Shown here: positions 18,034 through 26,588 of the stretch, piece after piece
How positions within the stretch are numbered: position 1 is the stretch's first letter
How the letters are laid out: each line of letters opens with the position of its first letter
From: Paracoccus caeni
GTDB taxonomy: Bacteria > Pseudomonadota > Alphaproteobacteria > Rhodobacterales > Rhodobacteraceae
Direction: 5' to 3'
DNA length: 64,000 nt
Assembly: GCF_016629665.1 (NCBI RefSeq)
Contig: NZ_JAEPRQ010000001.1
Location: 248,001-312,000 of the forward strand
The notes under the pieces: generated by a model
What the model saw: the letters and a program-made list of their open reading frames with translations, nothing else
Databases searched by the model: none
Told to the model about the DNA's origin: nothing
Made by a program: the position numbers and the translations under genes

Positions 18034-19088
18034 AGCAAATGCCCCGACTTTTCGGATTTCGTATCGAGGTAGTCGGTGTTGAAACGGTTGCGTGGTGTGA
18101 TCAGCGGCACCCGTTCGACCACATCAAGGCAATGGCTTTGCAGCATCGCGACCTTGCGCGGGTTGTTGGTCATCAGCCGAACCGCGCCAAAGCCCAGACG
18201 CCGCAGCAAGGCTGCGCCGATGCGGAAGTCGCGTTCGTCGTCCTCGAAGCCCAGCCGATGGTTCGCCTCGACTGTATCGAAACCCTGATTCTGCAGGTCA
18301 TAGGCGCGCATCTTATTGGCCAACCCGATGCCGCGCCCCTCTTGGTTCAGATAGAGCAGCACGCCCGCCCCCGCCTGCCCCATGGTGTTCAGCGCCGCAT
18401 GAAGCTGCGGCCCGCAATCGCATTTCAGGCTGCCCAGTACATCGCCGGTGAAGCAGGCTGAATGCAGCCGCGCCAGAACCGGCGCGTCTCGGGGCGGATC
18501 GCCGATTTCGATGGCGTAATGTTCGGCCCCGCCATCATCGGGGCGGAAGATATGCAGGCGTGAGCGTTCCGAGGATTGCAGCGGCAGACGCGCGGCGGCG
18601 ACCGGATGCATCGCCGTCTCGCTTGCCAGAAGCGCCAGAAGCGGGCCGGGGGCAAGCTGGGTCAGGCCGGGCAGCGGGTCCGACCGCACCATCAGCATCG
18701 CAGGCAGCAATTGCGCAGATTTCGCCAGCGCCAGTGCCGCCTGATGGGCCTGCACATCGCCTTCACGTTCGGTGAAAAGCGGTCCCTTCATCGGCGTCAT
18801 CAGATCACCCGAAGGATCGGCCAGCGCCTTCAGCCATGCCAGATCGGCATCGCCCGGCACGATCACCCGCGCCAGACCGTCATCATAGACCCGCGCCTTC
18901 AGCGTCTCGGCCCGTCTTCCCGTCAGCGCCAAAACCGGGCGACCGATCGCCCGCATGTCGTCCAGCCGCGCCGCAACCAGCGTTTCCACCGCCGCGACAA
19001 GATAGCCGCCGATCATCACCGGCAGGCCGACGCGCAGGTCGGTGCGGGCGCGGGCGGCGGTTTCGGACAGGGTCGGGATCAGGCTCAT
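18030..19088 (-). CDS. ribA: GTP cyclohydrolase II
   Basis: RibA converts GTP to the diaminopyrimidine precursor of riboflavin. The 352-residue protein has the zinc site in [17 protein letters not shown] and the catalytic run [20 protein letters not shown]. The C-terminus carries [11 protein letters not shown]. About 150 residues precede the catalytic domain. They are not a recognisable DHBP synthase (RibB) and resemble the degenerate N-terminal extension seen in other Rhodobacterales RibA proteins. The gene is divergent from the response regulator and overlaps the L,D-transpeptidase gene downstream. Confidence 0.93.
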   Translation of the reverse strand: MSLIPTLSETAARARTDLRVGLPVMIGGYLVAAVETLVAARLDDMRAIGRPVLALTGRRAETLKARVYDDGLARVIVPGDADLAWLKALADPSGDLMTPMKGPLFTEREGDVQAHQAALALAKSAQLLPAMLMVRSDPLPGLTQLAPGPLLALLASETAMHPVAAARLPLQSSERSRLHIFRPDDGGAEHYAIEIGDPPRDAPVLARLHSACFTGDVLGSLKCDCGPQLHAALNTMGQAGAGVLLYLNQEGRGIGLANKMRAYDLQNQGFDTVEANHRLGFEDDERDFRIGAALLRRLGFGAVRLMTNNPRKVAMLQSHCLDVVERVPLITPRNRFNTDYLDTKSEKSGHLL

Positions 19089-19232
19089 CGGGGCTCAGCA
19101 GTCGCGTGGAATTGAAACATTCTGAAACATAGTGCCTTTCTCCGACAAAACCATGTGAGATTTCCGACATGTTGCTGGACGGACGCCGCGTCCGACCCCA
19201 CTCCTTTGCGTGAATGAATTAACGGAGGCAAC

Positions 19233-19919
19233 ATGGCCGGTCTGAAAAAAATTCTGCTTGTCGATGACGAGGAAGACCTGCGCGAGGCTTTGGCCGAGCA
19301 ATTGGTGGCGACCGACGATTTCGACGTGACCGAGGCTGGCAGCGGCGCGGAAGCGGTCGAGGCGACCAAGGGCGCGATTTACGATCTGGTGGTGCTGGAT
19401 GTCGGCCTGCCCGACACGGACGGACGCGAGCTGTGCAAGAAGCTGCGCAAGCTGAACGTCAAATGCCCGATCGTGATGCTGACCGGGCATGATACCGATG
19501 CCGACACCATTCTTGGCCTTGATGCGGGCGCGAACGACTATGTGACGAAGCCGTTCAAGTTCCCGGTGCTTCTGGCCCGCCTGCGTGCGCAACTTCGCAC
19601 GCACGAGCAGTCCGAAGACGCGATCTTCCAGCTCGGGCCGTATACCTTCAAGCCTGCGATGAAGATGCTGATCGATCAGAAGGACCGCAAGATCCGCCTG
19701 ACCGAGAAGGAAACCAATATCCTGAAGTTTCTCTATCGCGCTCAGGATGGTGTGGTGCCGCGTGATGTGCTGCTGCATGAGGTCTGGGGCTATAACGCGG
19801 GCGTCACCACGCATACGCTGGAGACGCATATCTACCGCCTGCGCCAGAAGATCGAGCCCGATCCCTCGAATGCGCGGCTTCTGGTGACGGAATCGGGCGG
19901 CTATCGTCTGGTCGCCTGA
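19233..19919 (+). CDS. OmpR/PhoB-type response regulator, CenR-like
   Basis: This 228-residue regulator has a receiver domain with acidic pocket D11/D12, phosphoacceptor D56 (VVLDVGLPD) and the conserved lysine in YVTKPFKFP. An OmpR-type winged helix follows, containing RLTEKETNILKFLYRA and EVWGYNAGVTTHTLETHIYR. The C-terminal half is of the extremely conserved type I associate with CenR, the essential envelope regulator of Caulobacter and Rhodobacter; that identity is recall-based. No histidine kinase gene is adjacent, as is usual for cenR. The start follows ACGGAGGCAAC, and a strong terminator follows the stop. Confidence 0.88.
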   Translation: MAGLKKILLVDDEEDLREALAEQLVATDDFDVTEAGSGAEAVEATKGAIYDLVVLDVGLPDTDGRELCKKLRKLNVKCPIVMLTGHDTDADTILGLDAGANDYVTKPFKFPVLLARLRAQLRTHEQSEDAIFQLGPYTFKPAMKMLIDQKDRKIRLTEKETNILKFLYRAQDGVVPRDVLLHEVWGYNAGVTTHTLETHIYRLRQKIEPDPSNARLLVTESGGYRLVA

Positions 19920-19934
19920 TCGTTGCGAAACAAG

Positions 19935-19963
19935 AAAAGGCCCGGCGCAATGCCGGGCCTTTT
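19935..19963 (+). terminator. Rho-independent terminator after the response regulator
   Basis: AAAAGGCCCGGC pairs with GCCGGGCCTTTT around a five-base loop, 15 bases after the stop codon. The symmetry (A-tract and T-tract) could also serve the convergent zinT gene. Confidence 0.9.
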
Positions 19964-20030
19964 GGGTTCTGCGGCATGGGTGGTTAACCCTTTTTCGCGC
20001 CGTCATAACCCTCTGCTCGTGCCTGTTGGC

Positions 20031-20714
20031 TTAATGCGCCAGCATCTCGTGCAGAATTCCATCCGCGTCGAGGTTGGAGGGGTAATAGGTCGGCCAGTTG
20101 GTCAGCTCTTCCAGAACCGCCGCACGGTCGTCACCCCAATACAGGTGGAAATGCCCCGACTTCTGCGGTGCGATGATGTGGTCGCTGAACTGGACGATCT
20201 TCGGCGCGGCCTCATCGCCTGAGACCTTTTCGAAGATGAACCGAACGCCGCGATTGCCCTTGGCATAGTTCAGAATCTCGTAGCCGCCGGACTCGTATTC
20301 GCCCGAGGCTTTCTCTTCACCCCGATAGAAATCGAAGCGGTTGCCCTCGATGGTGATGCGGTCTACGTCGGTCTTGTAGCCGGTCTCGTAATAGGCGCGG
20401 TATTCCTCGGCGGTCTTGTCGCCATGTTCGGCCTTGTGTTCCATCACCGGGTCCAGCGTGCCATCGGCCAGATAGGGATAGACCGACTGCCAGTCACCTT
20501 CCCAATCCGACAAGTCGCGCGGCTGAACCTGCGCATCCTCGAAATAGCCTTTGGCCGGGTTGTTCTCGGTGTCGTGCGAATGATCGTGGGCGTGGTCATG
20601 TGCGTGATCATGCTTGGCGGCAGTTTCGGCCATTGCAATGCCCGTCTGGGCCGCGACCGCCAAAGCCGTGCCAAGCGCCAGCGCGCCAAGATGCCGTGCG
20701 AAATTCTTCTGCAT
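20031..20714 (-). CDS. zinT: Periplasmic zinc-binding protein ZinT
   Basis: ZinT is a periplasmic lipocalin-like protein that binds zinc and passes it to ZnuA under zinc limitation. The 227-residue precursor has a signal peptide ending near AMAETA, then a histidine-rich tail-like stretch (HDHAHDHAHDHSHD). The ZinT core begins LSDWEGDWQSVYPYL and ends with the metal-site region containing GHFHLYWGDD. The histidine-rich insert probably scavenges metal. An AT-rich palindromic site 57-81 bases upstream looks like a Zur operator. Cognate znu genes are not in the window. Confidence 0.95.
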   Translation of the reverse strand: MQKNFARHLGALALGTALAVAAQTGIAMAETAAKHDHAHDHAHDHSHDTENNPAKGYFEDAQVQPRDLSDWEGDWQSVYPYLADGTLDPVMEHKAEHGDKTAEEYRAYYETGYKTDVDRITIEGNRFDFYRGEEKASGEYESGGYEILNYAKGNRGVRFIFEKVSGDEAAPKIVQFSDHIIAPQKSGHFHLYWGDDRAAVLEELTNWPTYYPSNLDADGILHEMLAH

Positions 20715-20770
20715 GTCTCAATATCCTTGATGGTGGAGGGGGCTGGGCTGATTAGCTTGCTGGCAAATTA

Positions 20771-20795
20771 GTAATAGTATTACATAACATATTAC
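20771..20795 (-). promoter_or_regulatory. Candidate Zur operator upstream of zinT
   Basis: The perfect palindrome GTAATAGTATTAC overlaps a second imperfect one (GTATTACATAACATATTAC) in an otherwise GC-rich region, 57-81 bases before the zinT start. Zur boxes in alphaproteobacteria are AT-rich palindromes of the GTAAT-n-ATTAC kind. Binding is inferred. Confidence 0.55.
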
Positions 20796-20921
20796 AAGCG
20801 GATTTCTTAACCCGGGCGTCATGAAGATGCCTCTGGTCCTCACCATGACATGCTCGATCACCGTTGACGCCGACGATGCCCGGCCAATACCAATGGCTTC
20901 AGCGATATTTGAGGCATTTTG

Positions 20922-21596
20922 ATGACGGATGAGATTTGGTTCATACCACCCGACGCTGCGCTGACGGTGTTGCCGTCCGTCCTGACGGCCCAGAACGAAG
21001 AGCAGTTTTTGCAAGCGGCCCAGCCCGTAGCGGATGACCAGCAGCGGATGGTTGATGAATATCTGAAAGCCATAGGGACGCAGCTAAGCAAGGATGGCAT
21101 CGGGTCGCGTATCGTCGATTGGCTCGTGGTGATGCTGTTGAAGTTGAGCGGTGTGAAGCCGCCGCAACCAGAGGCGCTGAGCTTGGCGAGCATATTTTCG
21201 GCGCAGATGATGATTGCCGAAACCCGTCCGACAGTTGAACTTTCCATGACGACGGATGAGGTGCTTGCGCTGACGGCGGCCCTGCGCGACCGGATCGGGG
21301 CCATCATCTCGGCAGATCGGGGTGTTGGTCCAATGCGTGTGGAGTTGCCGCAGAATGCGCTAGATTTCCTCGATGAGGGTCGCAGCTTGTCGGCAGAGGA
21401 AGATGCTATTTTCGAAATCTCGAAGATCACTGCCTATTGGCCGCCGGTATCGGGCAAGCCGGGACTGGCGCTGATTGAACAGCGGGAAGACAACGGCTTG
21501 CCCATCCACATCAGCATGCTTGCGCAGGACCGCGCAGGACATGACCAGTTGCTGGAGTGTCTGGAACGCCACGGCGGCGCTCTATCTCAGGGCTGA
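20922..21596 (+). CDS. Hypothetical protein
   Basis: The 224-residue product (MTDEIWFIPPDAALTVLPSV at the start) has good coding character but matches no family I know. It is acidic and without signal peptide. One moderately hydrophobic helix (VDWLVVMLLKLSGV, about 66-79) is too interrupted by charge to be a clear membrane anchor. The C-terminal half contains the segment LSMTTDEVLALTAALRDRIG. An ATG preceded by GAGGCATTTTG sets the start. It is followed after 23 bases by a small membrane-protein gene on the same strand and may be co-transcribed with it. Confidence 0.6.
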   Translation: MTDEIWFIPPDAALTVLPSVLTAQNEEQFLQAAQPVADDQQRMVDEYLKAIGTQLSKDGIGSRIVDWLVVMLLKLSGVKPPQPEALSLASIFSAQMMIAETRPTVELSMTTDEVLALTAALRDRIGAIISADRGVGPMRVELPQNALDFLDEGRSLSAEEDAIFEISKITAYWPPVSGKPGLALIEQREDNGLPIHISMLAQDRAGHDQLLECLERHGGALSQG

Positions 21597-21619
21597 ACGC
21601 GAACAAGGAAAAACCCGCC

Positions 21620-21898
21620 ATGCGAATCTTCTTCGGCATCCTTCTGATCATGCTCGGCCTGTTTCTGATGATCGGCCCTTTCCCTGCGTCGTATTATCTC
21701 ATCGGCCTAGCCTGCGGGATGAATACCACGGGCTGCCGGGAGCCTATTGGCCCGCAGTTCGTGGAATTCATCTTCGGTGTGGGTGCGGTCATCTGGATCA
21801 TTGCCGGTGCCGGTGCGTTGCTTATCTGGCGCGGCCGCGTGCTGATGAAACCGCGTCCGGTCGATAAGCCAAGACGCCATCCTCCACGCCTGCGCTGA
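21620..21898 (+). CDS. Small two-helix membrane protein
   Basis: A 92-residue protein begins MRIFFGILLIMLGLFLMIGP, which is a first membrane helix. A cysteine-containing loop follows (GLACGMNTTGCREP), then a second helix (FGVGAVIWIIAGAGALLIW) and an arginine/proline-rich cytoplasmic tail. The start is supported by AAGGAAAAACCC upstream. The two loop cysteines would face the periplasm if both termini are cytoplasmic, and could form a disulfide. No family was recognised. Confidence 0.6.
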   Translation: MRIFFGILLIMLGLFLMIGPFPASYYLIGLACGMNTTGCREPIGPQFVEFIFGVGAVIWIIAGAGALLIWRGRVLMKPRPVDKPRRHPPRLR

Positions 21899-22064
21899 GA
21901 TCGGCATCTTCCTGCTGAACTCCGCCTCGGGTGGAACCACCTTCGGGTCGCCACGTTGATTGACCGAAGCCCGGTGGTCGGCGGATACGGCCACAACCCT
22001 CCCTCTCTGATGCCCCGGCGTTTTCCCGCGCCGGGGTTTCGCTTTTCACCGGACCGGCACGCCG

Positions 22065-22086
22065 CTTCTTCTTCATCCAAATATCC
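22065..22086 (-). repeat. GGATATTT/GAAGAAGAAG element after the glutathione transferase gene
   Basis: On the minus strand this reads GGATATTTGGATGAAGAAGAAG, beginning about 20 bases after the stop of the minus-strand glutathione transferase gene, in sense orientation. It differs from the 17519 copy by one base. Confidence 0.8.
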
Positions 22087-22106
22087 AAAGGGCGACGTTG
22101 CCAACG

Positions 22107-23081
22107 TCACTCCCGTCCGTGCGGCACGCTCCAGTCGATCTCTGGTCCGACCGGCACGATCCGGTGCGGGTTCACCGTGTCGTGGCTGTAATAATAGTGG
22201 CGCACGATATGATCCGGTTTGACCGTCGCCGCGACGCCGGGCCACTGATACAATTCACGCGCCCAGCCCCAGATGTTCGGATACTGAACCACCTGCCGCC
22301 GGTTGCATTTGAAATGCGTATGATAGACGGAATCGAAACGGCAGATCGTGGTGAACAGCCGCCAATCGGCTTCCGTGACCCGCTCGCCCAGCAGATAGCG
22401 GTTCTTGGACAGAACCTCCTCGATCCAGTCCAGCGTGTCGAACAGCGGCCCGATGGCCTTGTCATAGGCGGCCTGCGTCGTCGCAAAGCCGCATTTGTAA
22501 ACGCCGTTATTGACGCTGTCATAGATACGCCCGTTCATCTCATCGATACGGTCACGCAATGAATAGGGGTAGAAATCATACTCGACCCCGGTGATCCGGT
22601 CGAAGGCGCAGTTGAACATGCGGATAATATCGGCGCTTTCGTTCGACACGATGGTGTCGCGCTCTCGGTCCCACAAAACCGGCACCGTCACCCGGCCCGA
22701 GGCTTTGGGATCGGCGCGCAGATAGATGTCGCGCAGATAGCGGCTCCCGAAAAGCTGATCGCCCGTTGCACCGGGGAAATCCTCGCCGAACTCCCAGCCT
22801 TCCTTCAGCATGTCAGGATGGACGGCGGACACTTCGATATGATCCGTCAGGCCCTGCAGCGCCCGATAGATCAGCGTCCGATGCGCCCAAGGGCAGGCAT
22901 AGGCGACGTAAAGGTGATAGCGGCCGCTTTCCGCCTTGAACCCGCCGGTGCCGGTCGGGCCGGGCGTGCCGTCGGCGGTGATCCAGTTGCGGTGCCGCGA
23001 GGTGTCGCGCACGAACTCTCCGCCGCTGGAATCGGTATCATACCATTCGTCTTTCCAGACGCCGTTGACCAACTGGCCCAT
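22107..23081 (-). CDS. Xi-class glutathione S-transferase / glutathionyl-hydroquinone reductase
   Basis: The 324-residue protein belongs to the xi (omega-like, YqjG/EcmB) class, which reduces glutathionyl-hydroquinones using glutathione. The catalytic cysteine is C63 in YACPWAHR. The N-terminal GQLVNGVW and the SNESADIIRMFN glutathione-contact region are typical. The C-terminal all-helical domain contains GERVTEADWRLFTTICRFD. It lies downstream of an MFS carrier gene on the same strand with a 67-base gap. The assignment of class is secure; the physiological substrate is not known here. Confidence 0.93.
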   Translation of the reverse strand: MGQLVNGVWKDEWYDTDSSGGEFVRDTSRHRNWITADGTPGPTGTGGFKAESGRYHLYVAYACPWAHRTLIYRALQGLTDHIEVSAVHPDMLKEGWEFGEDFPGATGDQLFGSRYLRDIYLRADPKASGRVTVPVLWDRERDTIVSNESADIIRMFNCAFDRITGVEYDFYPYSLRDRIDEMNGRIYDSVNNGVYKCGFATTQAAYDKAIGPLFDTLDWIEEVLSKNRYLLGERVTEADWRLFTTICRFDSVYHTHFKCNRRQVVQYPNIWGWARELYQWPGVAATVKPDHIVRHYYYSHDTVNPHRIVPVGPEIDWSVPHGRE

Positions 23082-23148
23082 GGGGTTCCCTCCGCTGATT
23101 GCCCGCGAAGGATCGGGGCAATCAGCCGGAAGCTCAACCCCCGCAGGG

Positions 23149-24465
23149 TCAGGCGATGGCCTGATCCCGCGTCTCGGCCCGCACCATCAGCAACGCAGCC
23201 GCCGCCAGAAGCAGCAGCAGCGCAAAGGCCCCGATGGCAAAGCCGAAGCCCTTGGCGAAGACGATGGCCAGCAGGCTTGGCGCAAGAATGCCGCCCAGCC
23301 GGGCGATTGCGCTGGCCGTGCCCATGCCGGTGCCGCGCAGATGGGTCGGGTAAAGTTCGGGCGTAAAGGCGTAAAGCGCGCCCCATGTGCCCAGAAGCGC
23401 AAAGCTCATCAGGATCAGCGCAACCGCGACCACCGCAGGCCCCGAGGCAAAGGCGAACAGCGCGCATCCCGCCGCGCTGAGAAGCAGAAAGCCCAGCAAC
23501 GTATTGCGCCGCCCGACGGCCTCGACCCCCCATGCCGCAAGCGCGTAACCGGGCACCTGCGCCAGCGCCAGAATCACAAGGAAGCCGTAGCCCCGCACGA
23601 AGCCGAACCCTTCGGTCGCAAGCTGCCCCGGCACCCAGACAAAGACGCCGTAATAGGACAGCGACACCAGAAACCACACTGCCAGCACCCCGATGGTGCG
23701 GTTGCGCAGCAGGACCGAGAAGATCGAGGTTTCCGCTGCAATCGGCACATCCGCTGCAACCAGCCGCATATCGGCGGGCAGTACGTCCACGCCATTCGCG
23801 CGCAGCACCCGGTTCACCACCGCCTTCGCCTCATCGTTGCGACCCTTGCGGACCAGATACATCGGCGATTCCGGCACCCATAGGCGCAGGAAAACCCCGA
23901 TCACTGCCGGGAAGGCGGCGACCGCGAAGATCCAGCGCCACGGATCAGCCGCGCTCTGGCTGGCCGCGATCCATGCGGTCACGGCCACGATGATCGTGCC
24001 GATGGCCCAAAAGCCTTCCAGCCAGACCAGCCAGCGGCCCCGGTTCTTCGGCGGCAAAAATTCAGCCATCATCGCGTAATCGACAGGCAGTGTGCCGCCC
24101 ACCGCCACGCCGGTCAGAAAGCGCAGCACCAGCAGCAACGTGAAATCCTGCGCAAAGACCGAGGCGAGGCCGAAGACCGCATCCATCAGTACCGTCAGCA
24201 GCAGGATATTCCGTCGCCCGATCCGGTCGGCGATCCGGCCAAAGCCCGCAGCGCCGACGAACATGCCCAGAAAGAACACCGTCCCGATCTGCAGCGCCGT
24301 TACCCGCTCCAGCCCGAAGGTCGCGGCGATCGAGGGCGCGGCAAAGCCCACCGCGATCACCTGCATCGCATCGGCGGCCCAGACCAGCCCGAAGATCCCC
24401 AACAGGCCCCACTGAAACCGCCCGGCGCCACCGCGCGCCAAAGCCTCGTCAACCGTCAACTTCAT
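23149..24465 (-). CDS. MFS transporter, SV2/AAHS-like
   Basis: This 438-residue major facilitator protein has twelve predicted membrane segments. Between helices 2 and 3 is the MFS signature GRIADRIGRRNILL, and an LRFLTGVAVGGTLPVDYAMMAE segment in helix 4 is typical of metabolite:H+ symporters of the SV2/niacin/aromatic-acid group. The long central loop (about 200-250) and RGTGMGTASAIARLGGI in the second half fit that group. The substrate cannot be told from sequence. A 67-base gap separates it from the downstream glutathione transferase gene. Confidence 0.88.
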   Translation of the reverse strand: MKLTVDEALARGGAGRFQWGLLGIFGLVWAADAMQVIAVGFAAPSIAATFGLERVTALQIGTVFFLGMFVGAAGFGRIADRIGRRNILLLTVLMDAVFGLASVFAQDFTLLLVLRFLTGVAVGGTLPVDYAMMAEFLPPKNRGRWLVWLEGFWAIGTIIVAVTAWIAASQSAADPWRWIFAVAAFPAVIGVFLRLWVPESPMYLVRKGRNDEAKAVVNRVLRANGVDVLPADMRLVAADVPIAAETSIFSVLLRNRTIGVLAVWFLVSLSYYGVFVWVPGQLATEGFGFVRGYGFLVILALAQVPGYALAAWGVEAVGRRNTLLGFLLLSAAGCALFAFASGPAVVAVALILMSFALLGTWGALYAFTPELYPTHLRGTGMGTASAIARLGGILAPSLLAIVFAKGFGFAIGAFALLLLLAAAALLMVRAETRDQAIA

Positions 24466-24575
24466 CGCATCCGGTCCTTTCTGACCAAATCGTTGAGGTT
24501 TACCTATCGCGGCTTTGCGATCTCACCAAGCCGTGATTGCGGTTCCAGGTCGATCGTCGCAGCAGACCGCCCAAT

Positions 24576-25262
24576 TCAGCGGGTGCCGCAATCCCTGCGG
24601 ATTGCGGCGGCGATCAAGGCGGGGACTTCCGGGGCAAGCCCTATCGGGTCCAGTCGAGGGCCGCTGAAACCCGCCTCGTCCAGTGCGGTCGGCAGATCGT
24701 CAAGAACATGCTCTGCCCGCAGCGCGAAAAAGGGCATGCTGACCGCCTGTTCCAATCCGCGTGCAGCATCGGCGATGAACGGTTCCTGCTCGACAAAGCC
24801 GGTGACGACGCGGGCGAAATGCGCCTCGATCAGCGCGGCCACATGATTGGTGATGGTAAAACTGGCCTGAGAGCGTTGCGAGCCATGGGCGGTCAGCAGC
24901 AAGGTTGTCTCAACGGGCGACCAACCCCGTGCGATGGCGGCGACATGCGCCTTGGCGGTCATAAGCTGCGGCAATGCCGGATCGGTGCCAAAGGGGCGCA
25001 TGATCCGTGCCCCTGCCGCCCCCGCCTCGGACAGCCTGCGCGGCAGTTCGGTGCGGGTGAACCAACCCTCGGCCATGAACATCGGATAGATCAGGCTGTC
25101 CGTATCGCAGGCAGCGGCAAGTGCGCCCGGCATGGCAAGCGTCGCGCCACGCATCTCGCAGCCGGGGTCGTGTGAGGCCACCTGTCCGGCAAGCTGTTCG
25201 ACCGCTTGTTGCTGCGGGCCGGGATCGCCGGGCTGACCATGCGAGACGATGACGGCGCGCAT
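24576..25262 (-). CDS. CbiX/SirB-like chelatase family protein
   Basis: The 228-residue protein is a duplicated CbiX/SirB-type domain. The metal-binding histidines at equivalent places are H8 in VIVSHGQPGD and H126 in LLLTAHGSQ. CbiX family members insert cobalt or iron into sirohydrochlorin, but this divergent long form lies away from cobalamin genes and its substrate is uncertain. It shares one base with the DUF4202 stop (TGATG), so the two proteins are translationally coupled. That suggests a shared, perhaps tetrapyrrole- or sulfur-related role. Confidence 0.8.
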   Translation of the reverse strand: MRAVIVSHGQPGDPGPQQQAVEQLAGQVASHDPGCEMRGATLAMPGALAAACDTDSLIYPMFMAEGWFTRTELPRRLSEAGAAGARIMRPFGTDPALPQLMTAKAHVAAIARGWSPVETTLLLTAHGSQRSQASFTITNHVAALIEAHFARVVTGFVEQEPFIADAARGLEQAVSMPFFALRAEHVLDDLPTALDEAGFSGPRLDPIGLAPEVPALIAAAIRRDCGTR

Positions 25263-25822
25263 CAGTCGCGGAAATATTGCGCGAAGGCTTCCGGCATCGG
25301 AAATTCCTGCAACACGCGCGCCCGGCCTTCGGGCGACATCTTGTTGGCGGTCTTTTCGATGATGCGGGGCATTTTCTCGTCCGGGGTCTCGGCCATGAAA
25401 TCGCCCAGATACCAGCGGATGAAGACGAAGCAGATCACGTCCTCCAGCGCCTGCGTGTCGTCGTCGCGCTTGATCCCCTGCTTCATCAGCATCTTGCGGG
25501 CATGGTCGATCTCTGCGGGATCATAGCCCGCCTTGTCCATGATCCCGGCGATACGCTCGGCATGGCGGCGACCCTGCTCGACCCGCCATTGCAGATAACC
25601 GGCCCGATCCATGGGATAGGCGTCGCGCGGCAGTTTCCAACGTTCGATATGCTGGCCTCGGCAGGCGATCTGCAGCACCTCGCTCGCCTCGGGGAAAAGG
25701 CGTAGCTGTTCCGAGGTCATCCGCTGCCCATATAACAGCGCGGCAGGCTGGCCGTCCTCTAGCGTCGGGTCCAGGGCGTTGGCGTCGTCTATCGTGGCGA
25801 AGGCCTGATCCAGTCGGGTCAT
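25262..25822 (-). CDS. DUF4202 domain-containing protein
   Basis: This protein of about 186 residues matches DUF4202, with the conserved RGQHIERWKLPRDAYPMDR and LQWRVEQGRRHAERIAGIM blocks and DVICFVFIRWYLGDF near the C-terminus. The histidine/aspartate pattern hints at an HD-like helical fold. The ATG at 25822 is preferred over one four codons upstream because GGAGAG precedes it at good spacing. DUF4202 genes are often found near sulfur assimilation or tetrapyrrole genes, and here it is coupled to a CbiX-like gene. The function is unknown. Confidence 0.85.
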   Translation of the reverse strand: MTRLDQAFATIDDANALDPTLEDGQPAALLYGQRMTSEQLRLFPEASEVLQIACRGQHIERWKLPRDAYPMDRAGYLQWRVEQGRRHAERIAGIMDKAGYDPAEIDHARKMLMKQGIKRDDDTQALEDVICFVFIRWYLGDFMAETPDEKMPRIIEKTANKMSPEGRARVLQEFPMPEAFAQYFRD

Positions 25823-25890
25823 CAATCTCTCCATGTGACATATATTCTCACCCGGTAGCGCCGCGCGCCGCAAGCATGTATCGCGGCAGG

Positions 25891-26412
25891 ATGGGAGCTT
25901 GGGGCGAATATATTCTGGCTTGGGCCTGCTTTCTGGGCGCGCATGTGATCCCGGCGGCAAGGCCCTTGCGTGGCTGGCTGATTGGCCGGATCGGGCGGCG
26001 GGGCTATCTGGCCGCGTTCAGCCTGCTGTCGCTTGTGCTTCTCTACTGGCTGATCAAGGCGACGGGACGGGCGCCCTTCGTGCCGCTATGGGATGCGGGA
26101 ATGGCCGGACGCTGGCTGGTCAATCTTGCCATGCCGCTGGCGATCCTTTCTGTGACGCTGGCGGTCGGTCTGCCGGGGCTGGTGTCGGCTTTCGCGATCT
26201 GGTCCGCTGCGCATCTGATCGCGAATGGCGATCTGTCGCATCTGCTGTTCTTCGGCGGCATGCTGATCTTTGCGCTGACGGGGCTGCTGCGGTCGGGCCT
26301 GCCCGGCAGGTTCCGCGTGACCCCGCTACGGATTGTGGCGGCCGTGGTGATCTGGGCTACCTTGTTGCATCTGCATCCTCTGGTCATCGGGGTCTCACCG
26401 CTGCCGGGATGA
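25891..26412 (+). CDS. nnrU: NnrU family membrane protein
   Basis: The 173-residue protein has six hydrophobic segments and the NnrU pattern, including ILAWACFLGAHVIPA at the N-terminus, PLRGWLIGRIGRRGYL and WSAAHLIANGDLSHLLFFGG. NnrU is linked to denitrification in Rhodobacter and Paracoccus, and the family includes the isomerase Z-ISO of plants. The ATG at 25891 is preferred to the upstream one because the family begins about there. It is divergent from the DUF4202/CbiX pair across a short 68-bp gap with no clear FNR-type palindrome. Confidence 0.85.
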   Translation: MGAWGEYILAWACFLGAHVIPAARPLRGWLIGRIGRRGYLAAFSLLSLVLLYWLIKATGRAPFVPLWDAGMAGRWLVNLAMPLAILSVTLAVGLPGLVSAFAIWSAAHLIANGDLSHLLFFGGMLIFALTGLLRSGLPGRFRVTPLRIVAAVVIWATLLHLHPLVIGVSPLPG

Positions 26413-26588
26413 TGCTCTGTGATCACAATGTCTGCAAAATCTTGCCCGAATCCGCTGTGGTCACGAACAATCGTTAAATTAAAACTGGAATAATCAACCT
26501 CGCTCTGTCCACATGGCAAAGACAAAGAAACGGGGGCCTGCCCGTCCGGCAGCGCTCTGATCAGATTTGATGCCAGGGAGAAGACCCG

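Noticed and set aside
18030..19088. RibBA fusion (DHBP synthase plus GTP cyclohydrolase II)
   Set aside because: The N-terminal 150 residues lack the RibB active-site motifs, so only GTP cyclohydrolase II is supported.
26413..26588. Possible tRNA or small RNA before the META lipoprotein gene
   Set aside because: No cloverleaf, T-loop consensus or terminator could be found; it looks like ordinary promoter sequence.
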